21,836 nucleotides of DNA, taken from contig DASXTS010000145.1 in the NCBI GenBank assembly GCA_036505275.1, forward strand, positions 1 through 21,836, given 5' to 3'. This document shows, piece after piece, positions 1 through 7,047 of this stretch (the first letter of the stretch is position 1; every line of letters begins with the position of its first letter). Below the pieces are notes generated by a model. The model was not told where the DNA came from. It did not search any database and saw only the letters and a list, made by a program, of their open reading frames with translations. Both the position numbers and the translations under genes were made by a program. Origin of the DNA: DASXTS01 sp036505275 (lineage in GTDB: Bacteria; Actinomycetota; Actinomycetes; Mycobacteriales; Pseudonocardiaceae).

Positions 1-739
1 CGAGCGCGTCCAGGTAGACGGCCCAGCGCACAGGCTCGTCGTCGACGATGTTGTACGCCTGTCCGGCGCGCCCCTTCTCCAGGGCGGCCACGGTCGCGGC
101 GGCGGCGTCCTCCAGGTAGATGAAGTTGACGAACCCGCCGCCGGACGAGGGCACCGGCAACCGGCGCTTGCGCACCAGGTTGATGATCATCCGGGTGAAG
201 CTGTCCTGGCCGTAGAAGGCGCCGTAGCGCAGCGCGATGCCCTCGATCTCGTCGGCCGAGAACACCTGCTCCTCGGTGGAGCGTATCGCCGCCATGCCGT
301 CTGCGAGCGGGCCGGGCTGCGGTTCGGCGAACGGGTCGTCCTCGGTGATCACATGCGGTCCGTGATCCCGGTAGCCGTACCCGAACACGATCGACTGGGT
401 GAGGAAGCGGTGGGCGCCGGCCACCCGGGCGGCCGCGAGGAGGTGCGCCGTTCCGGTGGTACGCAGGGCGTTCGTGCCCTGCATGGCCTCGCGCATCTTC
501 GTGGTGCCCAATGCGGTGAGCTGGTGCATGACCGCGTCGGCCCGCACGTCGCGCACGGCGGCGAGCAGGTTCTCGCGGTCCATCACGTCGGCCACCACGG
601 CCTCCGCGCCGGCGGTGCGTAGCCGCTCGGCGTTGGCCTCGCTGCGGGTGATGCCGACGACCTGGTGGCCGGCAGCGATGAGCTGCCGGGTGAGCGGTGT
701 ACCGACGGCGCCCGAGGCGCCGGCGAGCAGTACTCTCAT
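1..739 (-). CDS. NAD-dependent epimerase/dehydratase family protein (3' end cut by window edge)
   Basis: Translating the minus strand from ATG at 739 gives about 246 open codons running off the window start. The N-terminus MRVLLAGASGAVG is a Rossmann dinucleotide-binding motif (GxxGxxG type) of extended short-chain dehydrogenases. A later LRYGAFYG block and FIYLEDAAAATVAALE are typical of NAD-dependent epimerase/dehydratase-like proteins. The classical YxxxK catalytic pair is not evident in the visible part, so it may be an atypical member or an NmrA-like NAD(P)-binding protein; substrate is unknown. A GGAAGG ribosome-binding site lies about 8 bases before the ATG and supports the start. It diverges from the LAL regulator at 1068, which could regulate it. 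The C-terminal part lies outside the window. Confidence 0.85.
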   Translation of the reverse strand, partial: MRVLLAGASGAVGTPLTRQLIAAGHQVVGITRSEANAERLRTAGAEAVVADVMDRENLLAAVRDVRADAVMHQLTALGTTKMREAMQGTNALRTTGTAHLLAAARVAGAHRFLTQSIVFGYGYRDHGPHVITEDDPFAEPQPGPLADGMAAIRSTEEQVFSADEIEGIALRYGAFYGQDSFTRMIINLVRKRRLPVPSSGGGFVNFIYLEDAAAATVAALEKGRAGQAYNIVDDEPVRWAVYLDAL

Positions 740-1067
740 GGTTCGGTCCCTTCCTGCCGGTCTCACCGTGCGGACGGGGTACCGGCCGGGCGTGTGACGA
801 CCTGGCGGTGTGATACCTCGCACAGCGGGCATCCAGCCCCTCCATCACGACGCCATCTGCGCCCAGCAAGTCGAGCTTTGCCGCGCTCGTCGTCGGAGCC
901 GTCACCTGGTGGCCACGGGCCGCGCGCACCGCATCGCCTCGCTGGTCACCGGCCTCGCGCCGCCGGGTTCGGCGCTCGACCCACACGCCGGGTAAGCCGA
1001 CGACGAGCGGGAGCACCCCGCGTACTGGCTGTTGTGGCGCGGGGATGCCTTACCCGAGACTCGACGC
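740..1067. promoter_or_regulatory. Divergent intergenic region between epimerase gene and LAL regulator
   Basis: This 328-base gap separates two genes read outward, so it should carry promoters for both. I found no convincing -35/-10 pair. Short open frames here (for example 810-995 plus) have no recognisable protein features and no good ribosome-binding site, so I do not call them genes. Confidence 0.4.
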
Positions 1068-3707
1068 GTGACCGACGTGTCCCTTGTCGCTCGAGCGGTG
1101 GAGCTGACGAGGGTTCTCGACGTGGTCGCGCGGCAGCCGGCGGAGACGATTCTGGTCACCGGCGAAGCAGGGATGGGCAAGACAAAGCTGCTCCACGAGG
1201 TCGTTCGGCAGTTGCATGGCCGGCGGTCGGCCGCCATCCTCGCGACGGCGAGCGTTCCGGCCAAGGCGCTGCCCCTCGGGGCCCTCGCGGGGCTGCGTCC
1301 GGCCGGCCCGGACGAGCACGGTGCCGTCGATCTGATGAAGGCGATCCGGGACAATCTCGCCAGGCCGAGAGACGGTCGTCGTCCCGTTCTCGCCGTCGAC
1401 GACGCGCATTGGCTCGACGACGTGTCGGCGGCCCTGGTCCACCAGGTGATCGCCGAACGCATCTGCCCGGTCGTCGCGGCCGTCCGCACTGGCGAGCTCA
1501 CGTCCGAGTGGCTCGGCCCGATCTGGTCGCTCGAGTGGGTCCACCGGGTGGCGGTCGAGCGGCTGGCGCCAGAGGACGTGGCAGCCCTGGCCGCTGCGAT
1601 GCTGGACGGACCCGTCGATGGCCCGACCGCACACCGGTTAGCCCGGCTGTGCGACGGAAACCCTCTGTACCTGCGCGAACTCGTACTTGCTGGGCGCGAG
1701 AGCGACAGCTTGACGCAGCACGACGGCATGTGGCGGCTCGATCCTCACCAGCCGGTCGTGCCGTATCGCCTCGCAGAGCTGGTGGGCCGGCGGGTCGCGG
1801 CGTTGGACTCGGCGGCGCGGCGCGCTGTCGAACTGGTCGCGTTGGCCGAACCGGTCGAGGCCGGCTTCCTCGAGGCCGCGGCGCCGCCCGATGTGGTGGA
1901 GGGCCTGGAGGAACTCGGATTCATCGCCGTCTCGCTGGACGGCCGACGCCGCGTCGTCAGGATCGCTCATCCGCTGCACGCCGATCTGATCCGCAACGGG
2001 ACGTCGCCGCTTCGAGCCCGCAACCTGCGTCGCACGCTCGCCGGGCTGCTGCAGGAGACGGGCGGCCGCCGCGCCGGCGACGCGCTTCGGCTCGCGATGT
2101 GGCAGCTGGACGCGGGGGCGACCGCCGAGCCCGCCGTTCTTGCGCGTGCCGCCGACGAGGCGGCGGTCCGCGGTGCGTGGCCGTTGACCAGCCGGCTCGG
2201 CCACGCGGCGTGGACCGCCGGGGCCGGTGTTCAGGCCGGCATCCGGATCGCCGAGGCGGCGTTCAAGCAGGGACGGCCCGATGAAGCGTTGGACTGGCTG
2301 AACCGTCTGCTGCCGGTCGCGGGCTCCGACCTGGAGCGAGGCTGGATCGCCGAGTTGACCGCGTACGTGCTGTCCAACCTGCTGGGCCGAACGGACGAGG
2401 CGTTCGCCACCATCGACGGGGCGCTCGCGACGATCCAGAGCCCGCTGGCCCGGACCCGGCTCTACGCGCGGTCGGCCTTCGAGCGTTTGTTCGCCGGCCA
2501 GGCCAGGCCGGCGCTACAGCTGCTGGAGCCGCTGCTCGAGCCAGGGCGGCCCGGGTATCACCGGGTCGCGTACCCCGCCGCTCTGGCGATGTGGATGGTC
2601 GGCCGTTTCGACCGTGCGGTGCAGACTGCGATCGATGGTGAGCGCATCCACCTCGAGTACCGCCGATCCTCCGGTGGTACTCGAGATCTGCAGAATCCGG
2701 TGGTACACCGGGTGGCGCAGGTGCTGGCCGGCCTGTCGGCGGGACGGCTGGCGGCCGCCTCCGCCGCGGCGGCGGCGCTAGATGCCGCGTCCACGGCGGC
2801 GGAGGACCCCGAGCTGCGGGCGACCGCGACCCTGATGTGCGGTCAGCTGGCGCTGGCTCGCGGCGATGTGTCGGCTGCGGTCCGGTACCACCGCGAATGC
2901 GCGCTGGTCAACCGGGAGCAGAAGGACACCGCGGCGTTGCGCTGGGCGCTGGCCGGTCTTGCCCACTCGAGCGCCCTGGCCGGCGCCGATGCGGCGGCCA
3001 CCGAAGCGCTGGCTGAGCTTGACGGGGTCGTCCGCAATGACGTCGGGCTGTTCGAGCTCGATCTGGTCGAGCGGGGTCGGTCCTTGGTCGAAGCCGGACA
3101 GGGTGACCGCGCCGCGGCGCTGCGACGGCTCACCGCGGCGGCGAACCGGGCGGCGACGCAGGATCTGCCGACGGCCGAGGCCACCCTGTTACACGACCAA
3201 TGCCGGCTGGGCCGCGGGGACGCCGCCAACCGCCTCGGGGAGTTGGCCGGCGAACTCGACGGCGAGCTCATCGGCCTGCAGAGCAGGCACGCCAGGGCGG
3301 TCACCAACGGTAACCCGGCCCAACTCGATGCGGTGGCCGCGGGGTTCGCCGACCTCGGCTATCTGCTGTTCGCCCGAGACGCCGCCACTCAGGCGGCCGG
3401 CGCCTGGGAACGCCGCAGCGAGAGCCGCCGCGCCACGGCAAGCGGTCGCCGGGCGGCCGAACTGGCCACGGCGTGCGCGGGGTTCGTACCACCGGCGGAC
3501 GAACGCGACGAGCCGGCCGGGAACCTGACCAGGCGAGAACGGCAGATCGCGGGCCTTGCCGCCAGCGGTCTGTCCAACCGGGAGATCGCCGATCAGCTGG
3601 TGCTCTCGCTGCGCACCGTCGAGAACCACCTCGAGCGGGTCTACTCAAAGCTGGGTATCTCGGGCCGTCGTCAGCTGGCCCGCACGCTGGGCACCACCGT
3701 CAGGTAG
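1068..3707 (+). CDS. LAL-type LuxR family transcriptional regulator (AAA/P-loop ATPase plus C-terminal HTH)
   Basis: A large ATP-dependent regulator of about 879 residues. Near the N-terminus is a Walker A motif, GEAGMGKT (Lys about residue 38 from this start), followed by a Walker B-like LAVDDAHWLDD. A long alpha-helical, Ala/Leu/Arg-rich middle, probably TPR-like, follows. The C-terminus is a LuxR HTH: LTRRERQIAGLAASGLSNRE, then IADQLVLSLRTVENHLERVY. This order and length fit the LAL (MalT-like) class, which binds ATP and an inducer and then activates transcription. The frame is open from TTG at 1032, but I prefer GTG at 1068 because the usual N-terminus (LVARAVELTRVL, compare LVGREAEL) begins directly after it. 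No strong ribosome-binding site settles this. The next gene downstream on the same strand is the PPGP-repeat gene, a possible target. Confidence 0.9.
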   Translation: MTDVSLVARAVELTRVLDVVARQPAETILVTGEAGMGKTKLLHEVVRQLHGRRSAAILATASVPAKALPLGALAGLRPAGPDEHGAVDLMKAIRDNLARPRDGRRPVLAVDDAHWLDDVSAALVHQVIAERICPVVAAVRTGELTSEWLGPIWSLEWVHRVAVERLAPEDVAALAAAMLDGPVDGPTAHRLARLCDGNPLYLRELVLAGRESDSLTQHDGMWRLDPHQPVVPYRLAELVGRRVAALDSAARRAVELVALAEPVEAGFLEAAAPPDVVEGLEELGFIAVSLDGRRRVVRIAHPLHADLIRNGTSPLRARNLRRTLAGLLQETGGRRAGDALRLAMWQLDAGATAEPAVLARAADEAAVRGAWPLTSRLGHAAWTAGAGVQAGIRIAEAAFKQGRPDEALDWLNRLLPVAGSDLERGWIAELTAYVLSNLLGRTDEAFATIDGALATIQSPLARTRLYARSAFERLFAGQARPALQLLEPLLEPGRPGYHRVAYPAALAMWMVGRFDRAVQTAIDGERIHLEYRRSSGGTRDLQNPVVHRVAQVLAGLSAGRLAAASAAAAALDAASTAAEDPELRATATLMCGQLALARGDVSAAVRYHRECALVNREQKDTAALRWALAGLAHSSALAGADAAATEALAELDGVVRNDVGLFELDLVERGRSLVEAGQGDRAAALRRLTAAANRAATQDLPTAEATLLHDQCRLGRGDAANRLGELAGELDGELIGLQSRHARAVTNGNPAQLDAVAAGFADLGYLLFARDAATQAAGAWERRSESRRATASGRRAAELATACAGFVPPADERDEPAGNLTRRERQIAGLAASGLSNREIADQLVLSLRTVENHLERVYSKLGISGRRQLARTLGTTVR

Positions 3708-3833
3708 CACCCACGCTCGCCAGCACGTGGCCGGACCGGGTGTCGTCCTGGGCGCCGCGGCCACTCAACCCCGGCTGCCCGCCGAATCTGAGTAGTCACC
3801 ACTCAAGCCCGCGTATCCGGGCGGCTCGCAGCA

Positions 3834-3839
3834 TATAGA
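3834..3839 (+). promoter_or_regulatory. Possible -10 element (TATAGA) ahead of the PPGP-repeat gene
   Basis: The 196-base gap between the LAL regulator and the repeat gene contains one AT-rich hexamer, TATAGA, about 65 bases before the ATG. No matching TTGACA-like -35 lies 16-18 bases upstream, so it may depend on an activator or be chance. Confidence 0.2.
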
Positions 3840-3847
3840 CACGATCA

Positions 3848-3890
3848 GGTTGAAGGACCGAAACCGGCCCCCCACCACCACCTTTCAACC
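3848..3890 (+). other. 5' leader hairpin ending just before the ribosome-binding site
   Basis: GGTTGAAGG (3848-3856) pairs with CCTTTCAACC (3881-3890): seven continuous base pairs (GGTTGAA/TTCAACC), then two more across a one-base bulge. The C-rich loop (CCCCCCACCACCA) is single-stranded. The stem ends one base before ATGGAGG, so folding would leave the GGAGG ribosome-binding site free. It could stabilise the message. There is no T-run, so it is not an intrinsic terminator. Confidence 0.35.
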
Positions 3891-3903
3891 ATGGAGGCAC
3901 CGA

Positions 3904-4362
3904 ATGTCCCACCGCCAGACGCTCCGCCACCGGCTCGCCGCCGCCATCCTCGGCGGGGGACTCGCGCTCGCCGCTCTCGGCGTCGCCGCGGCGGACTACC
4001 CGCCCGGCCCGGGCGTAGCCACATCGGACTTCCCACCCGGCCCGGGCGTCGCCGCGGCCGACCTCCCGCCCGGGCCGGGCGCTGAGGTCGCCGACCTCCC
4101 GCCCGGCCCGAGCGCTCTGGCCCTGGACTACCCACCCGGCCCGAACGCTCAGACCGCTGACTTCCCGCCCGGCCCGAACGCTCAGACCGCGGACTACCCG
4201 CCCGGCCCGACCGCTCAGACCGCGGACAGCCCGCCCGGCCCGAGCGCTCAGACCGCTGACGTCCCGCCCGGCCCAGGCGCTCAGACCGCTCTGGCCGCGG
4301 ACTGGCCGCCCGGCCCGGGCGCTCAGACCGCTGACCTCCCGCCGGGCCCGACGGCTGCATGA
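3904..4362 (+). CDS. Secreted protein made of eleven 11-residue D-x-PPGP repeats
   Basis: 152 residues. ATG at 3904 is preceded by GGAGG eight bases upstream. Residues 1-30 form a Sec signal peptide: basic MSHRQTLRHR, a hydrophobic AAAILGGGLALAALG core, and a V-A-A-A site before Asp31. The whole mature chain (residues 31-152) is a tandem array of the 11-mer D-x-P-P-G-P-x-A-Q-T-A. There are eleven units; unit nine carries a three-residue insertion and the last ends after nine residues. The residue after Asp varies (Y,F,L,L,Y,F,Y,S,V,W,L) while PPGP is invariant. Central and later units share AQTA; the first four differ (VATS, VAAA, AEVA, ALAL). There are no cysteines and no membrane anchor. 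I recognise no family. Candidate roles are a surface or matrix peptide, or a multi-core precursor peptide; function is unknown. A strong terminator follows at once, suggesting an independent transcript. Confidence 0.8.
   Translation: MSHRQTLRHRLAAAILGGGLALAALGVAAADYPPGPGVATSDFPPGPGVAAADLPPGPGAEVADLPPGPSALALDYPPGPNAQTADFPPGPNAQTADYPPGPTAQTADSPPGPSAQTADVPPGPGAQTALAADWPPGPGAQTADLPPGPTAA
3994..4359 (+). repeat. 33-bp in-frame tandem repeat array (11 units)
   Basis: The DNA encoding the mature repeat protein is a direct tandem array with a 33-base period, for example GACTACCCGCCCGGCCCG followed by a variable NACGCTCAGACCGC-type part. Middle units are nearly identical at DNA level, while the first units are diverged. 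That pattern fits homogenisation or expansion of the centre. The array sits wholly within one reading frame and without spacers, so it is a coding repeat, not a CRISPR. Confidence 0.9.
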
Positions 4363-4380
4363 CGAACGACTCCCAAGACG

Positions 4381-4416
4381 ACGCCGGTCACCTCGACAGG
4401 AGGTGACCGGCGTTTT
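4381..4416 (+). terminator. Intrinsic terminator after the PPGP-repeat gene
   Basis: A 14-bp perfect stem (ACGCCGGTCACCTC at 4381-4394 with GAGGTGACCGGCGT at 4400-4413) and a five-base loop GACAG are followed by TTT. It begins 18 bases after the stop codon. The T-run is on the plus-strand side, so it serves the repeat gene. Confidence 0.85.
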
Positions 4417-4492
4417 CCAACGGCGGTGTCGACGGCAGGCGGCGCACATCACACGGCCCGGATCGGCCGGCTGGCGGGCCGTGGAGAACACC

Positions 4493-4511
4493 GCAGCGGC
4501 CTCGCCGCTGC
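4493..4511 (-). terminator. Possible terminator hairpin downstream of the P450 gene
   Basis: GCAGCGGC and GCCGCTGC form an 8-bp stem around a CTC loop, about 10 bases beyond the P450 stop. On the minus strand it is followed by GGTGTTCT, a poor U-tract, so efficiency is uncertain. Confidence 0.4.
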
Positions 4512-4521
4512 CGCGGTTTTG

Positions 4522-5829
4522 TCAGGCACCCGCCGCGATTGATCGGGGGCGCGCCGGCAGGTGCTCGTAGCCGCGCAGCACCCGCATCTGCCGTCGCACC
4601 GGACGACCAGTGATCGTGAGGTCGGGAAAGCGCTCGAACAGCATGCGCAGCGCCACGGTCCCCTCCAGGCGGGCGAGGCTGGCGCCGAGGCAGAAGTGGA
4701 TGCCGGCGGAGAACGCCAGATGGTCGCGCGCGTTCGGGCGGGTCACGTCGAACCGCTGGGCATCGGTGAACACGTCCGGATCGCGGTTGGCGCCGCCGAG
4801 CATGAGGCTGATGAACCGGCCGGCCGGGATGGCCTGCCCGCACACCTCGGTGTCCTCGCGGGCAAGCCGAGCCGTCGCTTGCACCGGCGAGTCGTAGCGC
4901 AAGATCTCCTCTACCGCGTTGGGCCAGCGGCTCGGCTCGGCGCGCAGCAGTGCCAGCTGCTCGGGATGCTCGAGCAGCTGAACGATCCCGTTGCCGATGA
5001 GGTTGACCGTCGTCTCGAAGCCGGCGCCGATGACCAGCAGTGCGGTGGCTCGAAGCTCGACCTCGTCGAGGGTGTCGCCCTCGTCGACCAGCACCGCGAG
5101 CCGGCTCAGCAGGTCATCGCCGGGATGGCGGCGCAGTGTGGCCAGATGGTCGGCCAGCCACCGGTGGATCTGCCGCAGCGCCGCGGACGCGTTGCGGAAC
5201 TGCCGGTAGCGCAGCCCCGGGTCGAGCGTCACCGCGGCGGCATTGCCCCACTCCAGCACCTTGGCGTGCATGTCGGCGGGAATGCCGAGGATCTCAGCGA
5301 TGACGCGCACCGGCAGCGGGGCGGCATACATATTGACGAGGTCGACGGCCTCCCGGCGCCCCATGTTGTCCAGCAGCTCGTCGGCGATCTCCTCGACCCG
5401 TTGCTGCATCGCCGCGATGGCACGCGGCGTGAACACCTTGGACACCAGCCGGCGGTATTTCGTGTGGTCCGGGGGGTCAACCGCGAGCATGGAAGGCGGC
5501 TCGGCCGGCCCAAGCGCCCACGGGTCGACGGCCAGCGACAACATCCGCCGGGTGCGCGGTGGCAGCCGCTCCAACGACCTGAGGCCGACGCCGAACGATG
5601 GGCTGCGCAGCACCTCGGTGGCGACCGCATGCGAGGCGGTCGAGCTGATCGGCGCGGCGACGAGCAGCGGTCCACGCGCGCGCATCTGTTCGTAGACCGG
5701 AAACGGGTCGTCCCACAGCCGGCGGTCGATGGCAAGCCGGGCGCCGAGCTGGCCGGCTCGCGCGGCGCGCCGCAGTACCAGCCGCGGCATCACGGACTGA
5801 ACGGTCCACCGAAGCAACGTCGACGCCAT
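4522..5829 (-). CDS. Cytochrome P450 (bacterial soluble class)
   Basis: 435 residues from ATG at 5829. The enzyme would use a ferredoxin and O2 to oxidise a small molecule in the cytoplasm. Key motifs are all present: I-helix GAGFETT (about 268-274), ExxR as EILR (308-311), and the heme loop FSAGIHFCLG with the cysteine ligand at residue 380. DPFPVYEQMRARGP near residues 41-54 is a typical actinobacterial P450 start region. The frame stays open to 5970, but the extra 47 residues fall in AT-richer, promoter-like DNA, so I prefer 5829. About 30 N-terminal residues (MASTLLRWTVQSVMPRLVLR...) precede the conserved fold and are somewhat longer and more basic than usual. No ferredoxin gene is adjacent. 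Substrate cannot be told. It converges with the repeat-protein gene and diverges from the split-barrel gene. Confidence 0.95.
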   Translation of the reverse strand: MASTLLRWTVQSVMPRLVLRRAARAGQLGARLAIDRRLWDDPFPVYEQMRARGPLLVAAPISSTASHAVATEVLRSPSFGVGLRSLERLPPRTRRMLSLAVDPWALGPAEPPSMLAVDPPDHTKYRRLVSKVFTPRAIAAMQQRVEEIADELLDNMGRREAVDLVNMYAAPLPVRVIAEILGIPADMHAKVLEWGNAAAVTLDPGLRYRQFRNASAALRQIHRWLADHLATLRRHPGDDLLSRLAVLVDEGDTLDEVELRATALLVIGAGFETTVNLIGNGIVQLLEHPEQLALLRAEPSRWPNAVEEILRYDSPVQATARLAREDTEVCGQAIPAGRFISLMLGGANRDPDVFTDAQRFDVTRPNARDHLAFSAGIHFCLGASLARLEGTVALRMLFERFPDLTITGRPVRRQMRVLRGYEHLPARPRSIAAGA

Positions 5830-6198
5830 GCGACCAGGATGCCGTTTTCGCGGACCGTCGCCCAGGGTGTGCGTTGACGTGCCGTCGGCGATGCGCCTTC
5901 CCCAATACTTTATTGACTTCCACAGAGGTAACGAGATTGGTTTAGTGCGGTGCAATTCCAATGACGGCAAGAATGAGCCACGCGCGTTCCCTTGTCAGCG
6001 TTGGGGCTCACAATTCGGACGTTCGCCCTCTGTACGGGGTTGGTACCCGCAACCTCCACCGGGTGGCGGTGGTGGCTGGTGACCTGGGCAACCGGCGTTG
6101 CTCCCCCGCCCACCCCGGGGAGCCCGAGCCGCGGCAGGTACGACCACCCCGCGCCCTGGTGGTGGCGTCGAGCGCCGGAACGGAGTTGGCTATGCCGG
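5830..6198. promoter_or_regulatory. Divergent intergenic region, P450 / split-barrel gene, with a 13-bp palindrome
   Basis: Within GC-rich surroundings, 5900-5965 is notably AT-rich and should hold the P450 promoter. It contains the palindrome CAATACTTTATTG (5903-5915; 5-bp arms, 3-base centre), a possible operator about 75 bases before the P450 start. TTGACT (5913-5918) resembles a -35 for the plus strand but has no good -10 at 17 bases. The stretch 6040-6160 is G/C-rich with short self-complementary patches; I could not match it to a known riboswitch. An in-frame upstream extension of the split-barrel gene here is Trp/Arg/Pro-rich and unlikely to be translated. Confidence 0.4.
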
Positions 6199-6609
6199 GT
6201 GGAAATCGATCAGGCACTCGCCGTTGTGGCCGCTCAGCACCGGGCGGTGCTGGCCACGCTCCGCGGTGACGGCACGCCGCAGATGTCGCCGGTGCTGGTC
6301 ACCGTCGACCAGGACGGCAAGCTCACCATCAGCACCAGGCAGGCGGCGTACAAGCTGCGCAACATCCGCCGCAATCCGCGGGTGTGGCTGTGCGTGCTGC
6401 CCGACACGTTCTTCGGCAAATGGGTCCAGGTCGAGGGCACGGCGGAGGTGCTGGAGCTGCCAGAGGCCATGGAGCCGCTCGTGGAGTACTACCGCTCGAT
6501 CTCCGGCGAGCACCCCAATTGGGACGACTACCGCGCGGCCATGGAGCGCGAGCGGCGCGTGCTGATCCGCATCGAGCCGACCCGTGCCGGTCCGGACCGC
6601 TCCGGTTGA
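6199..6609 (+). CDS. PPOX-class (pyridoxamine 5'-phosphate oxidase-like) F420-/flavin-binding family protein
   Basis: 136 residues from GTG at 6199; GGAG about 12 bases upstream supports it, and the longer open frame (from 5992) has low-complexity, non-protein-like composition. The sequence starts directly in the split-barrel fold: VEIDQALAVVAAQHRAVLAT, then DGTPQMSPVLVTVDQDGKLT, and a basic YKLRNIRRNPRVWLCVL segment. These match the actinobacterial Rv1155-like group of PPOX proteins, many of which bind coenzyme F420 in the cytoplasm and reduce or sequester diverse substrates. FFGKWVQVEGTAEVLELPEA and the C-terminal RRVLIRIEPTRAG strand complete the barrel. Length is normal for the group. Which cofactor it uses cannot be read from sequence. 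It diverges from the P450 gene, so the two could share control. Confidence 0.85.
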   Translation: MEIDQALAVVAAQHRAVLATLRGDGTPQMSPVLVTVDQDGKLTISTRQAAYKLRNIRRNPRVWLCVLPDTFFGKWVQVEGTAEVLELPEAMEPLVEYYRSISGEHPNWDDYRAAMERERRVLIRIEPTRAGPDRSG

Positions 6610-6640
6610 GCGTTTCCCAGGACTTCACCCTTCCAAGATC

Positions 6641-6646
6641 TATACT
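6641..6646 (+). promoter_or_regulatory. Possible -10 element (TATACT) before the small two-cysteine gene
   Basis: TATACT lies about 80 bases before the ATG at 6726 in the gap after the split-barrel gene. No convincing -35 hexamer lies 16-18 bases upstream. Confidence 0.3.
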
Positions 6647-6725
6647 GTCCGCTATTCGACCGCTACCTTGCGTGACAGCGGGTGCCAATGGTGCGGGCCC
6701 GCGTCATGCAGGGAGGTCTGAAGTT

Positions 6726-6944
6726 ATGGGCAGAGCCGAACTACGCCACATTGCGACGTTCTGTGGCTCGCGTAGTGATGGTTGTCCCGAGGTCTATCTG
6801 GACGAACGGGCCGAGCCGGCACGTCGCGTGGTGATCTGGGACGACTTCGGCCAGCGCATCCATATGAGCCTTGACCAGCTGGGCGACCTGGTGCAGGAGG
6901 TCCGCGACGGAGTGCTCGACGAGGTGCTCGGCGGCATGAGCTGA
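6726..6944 (+). CDS. Small uncharacterised protein with a C-x6-C motif
   Basis: 72 residues with a very good ribosome-binding site (GGGAGG, about eight bases before ATG 6726), so it is very likely expressed. The N-terminal third has a cysteine pair, FCGSRSDGCPEVYLDE (Cys13 and Cys20). A probable strand (RRVVIWDDFGQRIHM) and a predicted helix (SLDQLGDLVQEVRDGVLDEVLGG) follow. There is no signal peptide or membrane segment. I do not recognise a named family, though it has the look of small conserved actinobacterial proteins. The cysteines could bind a metal or be redox-active; two are too few for a standard zinc finger unless the protein dimerises or uses His8. It lies 116 bases after the split-barrel gene, with its own possible -10. 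Confidence 0.75.
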   Translation: MGRAELRHIATFCGSRSDGCPEVYLDERAEPARRVVIWDDFGQRIHMSLDQLGDLVQEVRDGVLDEVLGGMS

Positions 6945-7047
6945 CGGGGCACAAGCCTCTCCGGCGTCATCACTGAGCAGCACGAGCAGCGCACCGCCCC
7001 AGACCAGCGCGGCTGCGGCCTGGCCCGCGCCGAGGGCGAGCGGGCCG

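Noticed and set aside
810..995. 61-codon frame in the divergent gap before the LAL regulator
   Set aside because: Composition is non-protein-like and no ribosome-binding site or family features were seen.
665..2284. 539-codon plus-strand frame overlapping the LAL regulator
   Set aside because: Arg/Gly/Ala-rich with no domains; out-of-frame shadow of the regulator, which has clear Walker and HTH motifs.
3994..4359. Regular 33-bp repeats as a CRISPR array
   Set aside because: The repeats are contiguous and in frame, with no unique spacers and no cas genes nearby.
3796..4491. Long minus-strand open frames with Arg/Gly-rich repeats opposite the PPGP gene
   Set aside because: They are the antisense reading of the 33-bp array; they lack a signal peptide or sensible composition, and the plus strand has the ribosome-binding site and terminator.
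4561..5877. 438-codon plus-strand frame opposite the P450
   Set aside because: Antisense shadow; P450 heme, ExxR and I-helix motifs settle the coding strand.
6040..6160. G/C-rich, partly self-complementary leader before the split-barrel gene as a riboswitch
   Set aside because: I could not match the conserved cores of cobalamin, TPP, FMN, glycine or c-di-AMP riboswitches; simple GC-rich pairing is expected here.
6956..7046. Hydrophobic minus-strand reading (LALGAGQAAAALVWGGALLV) after the response regulator stop
   Set aside because: It looks like a membrane-helix scrap of a lost transporter, but has no start, no ribosome-binding site and no clear relative; too short to support as a relic.
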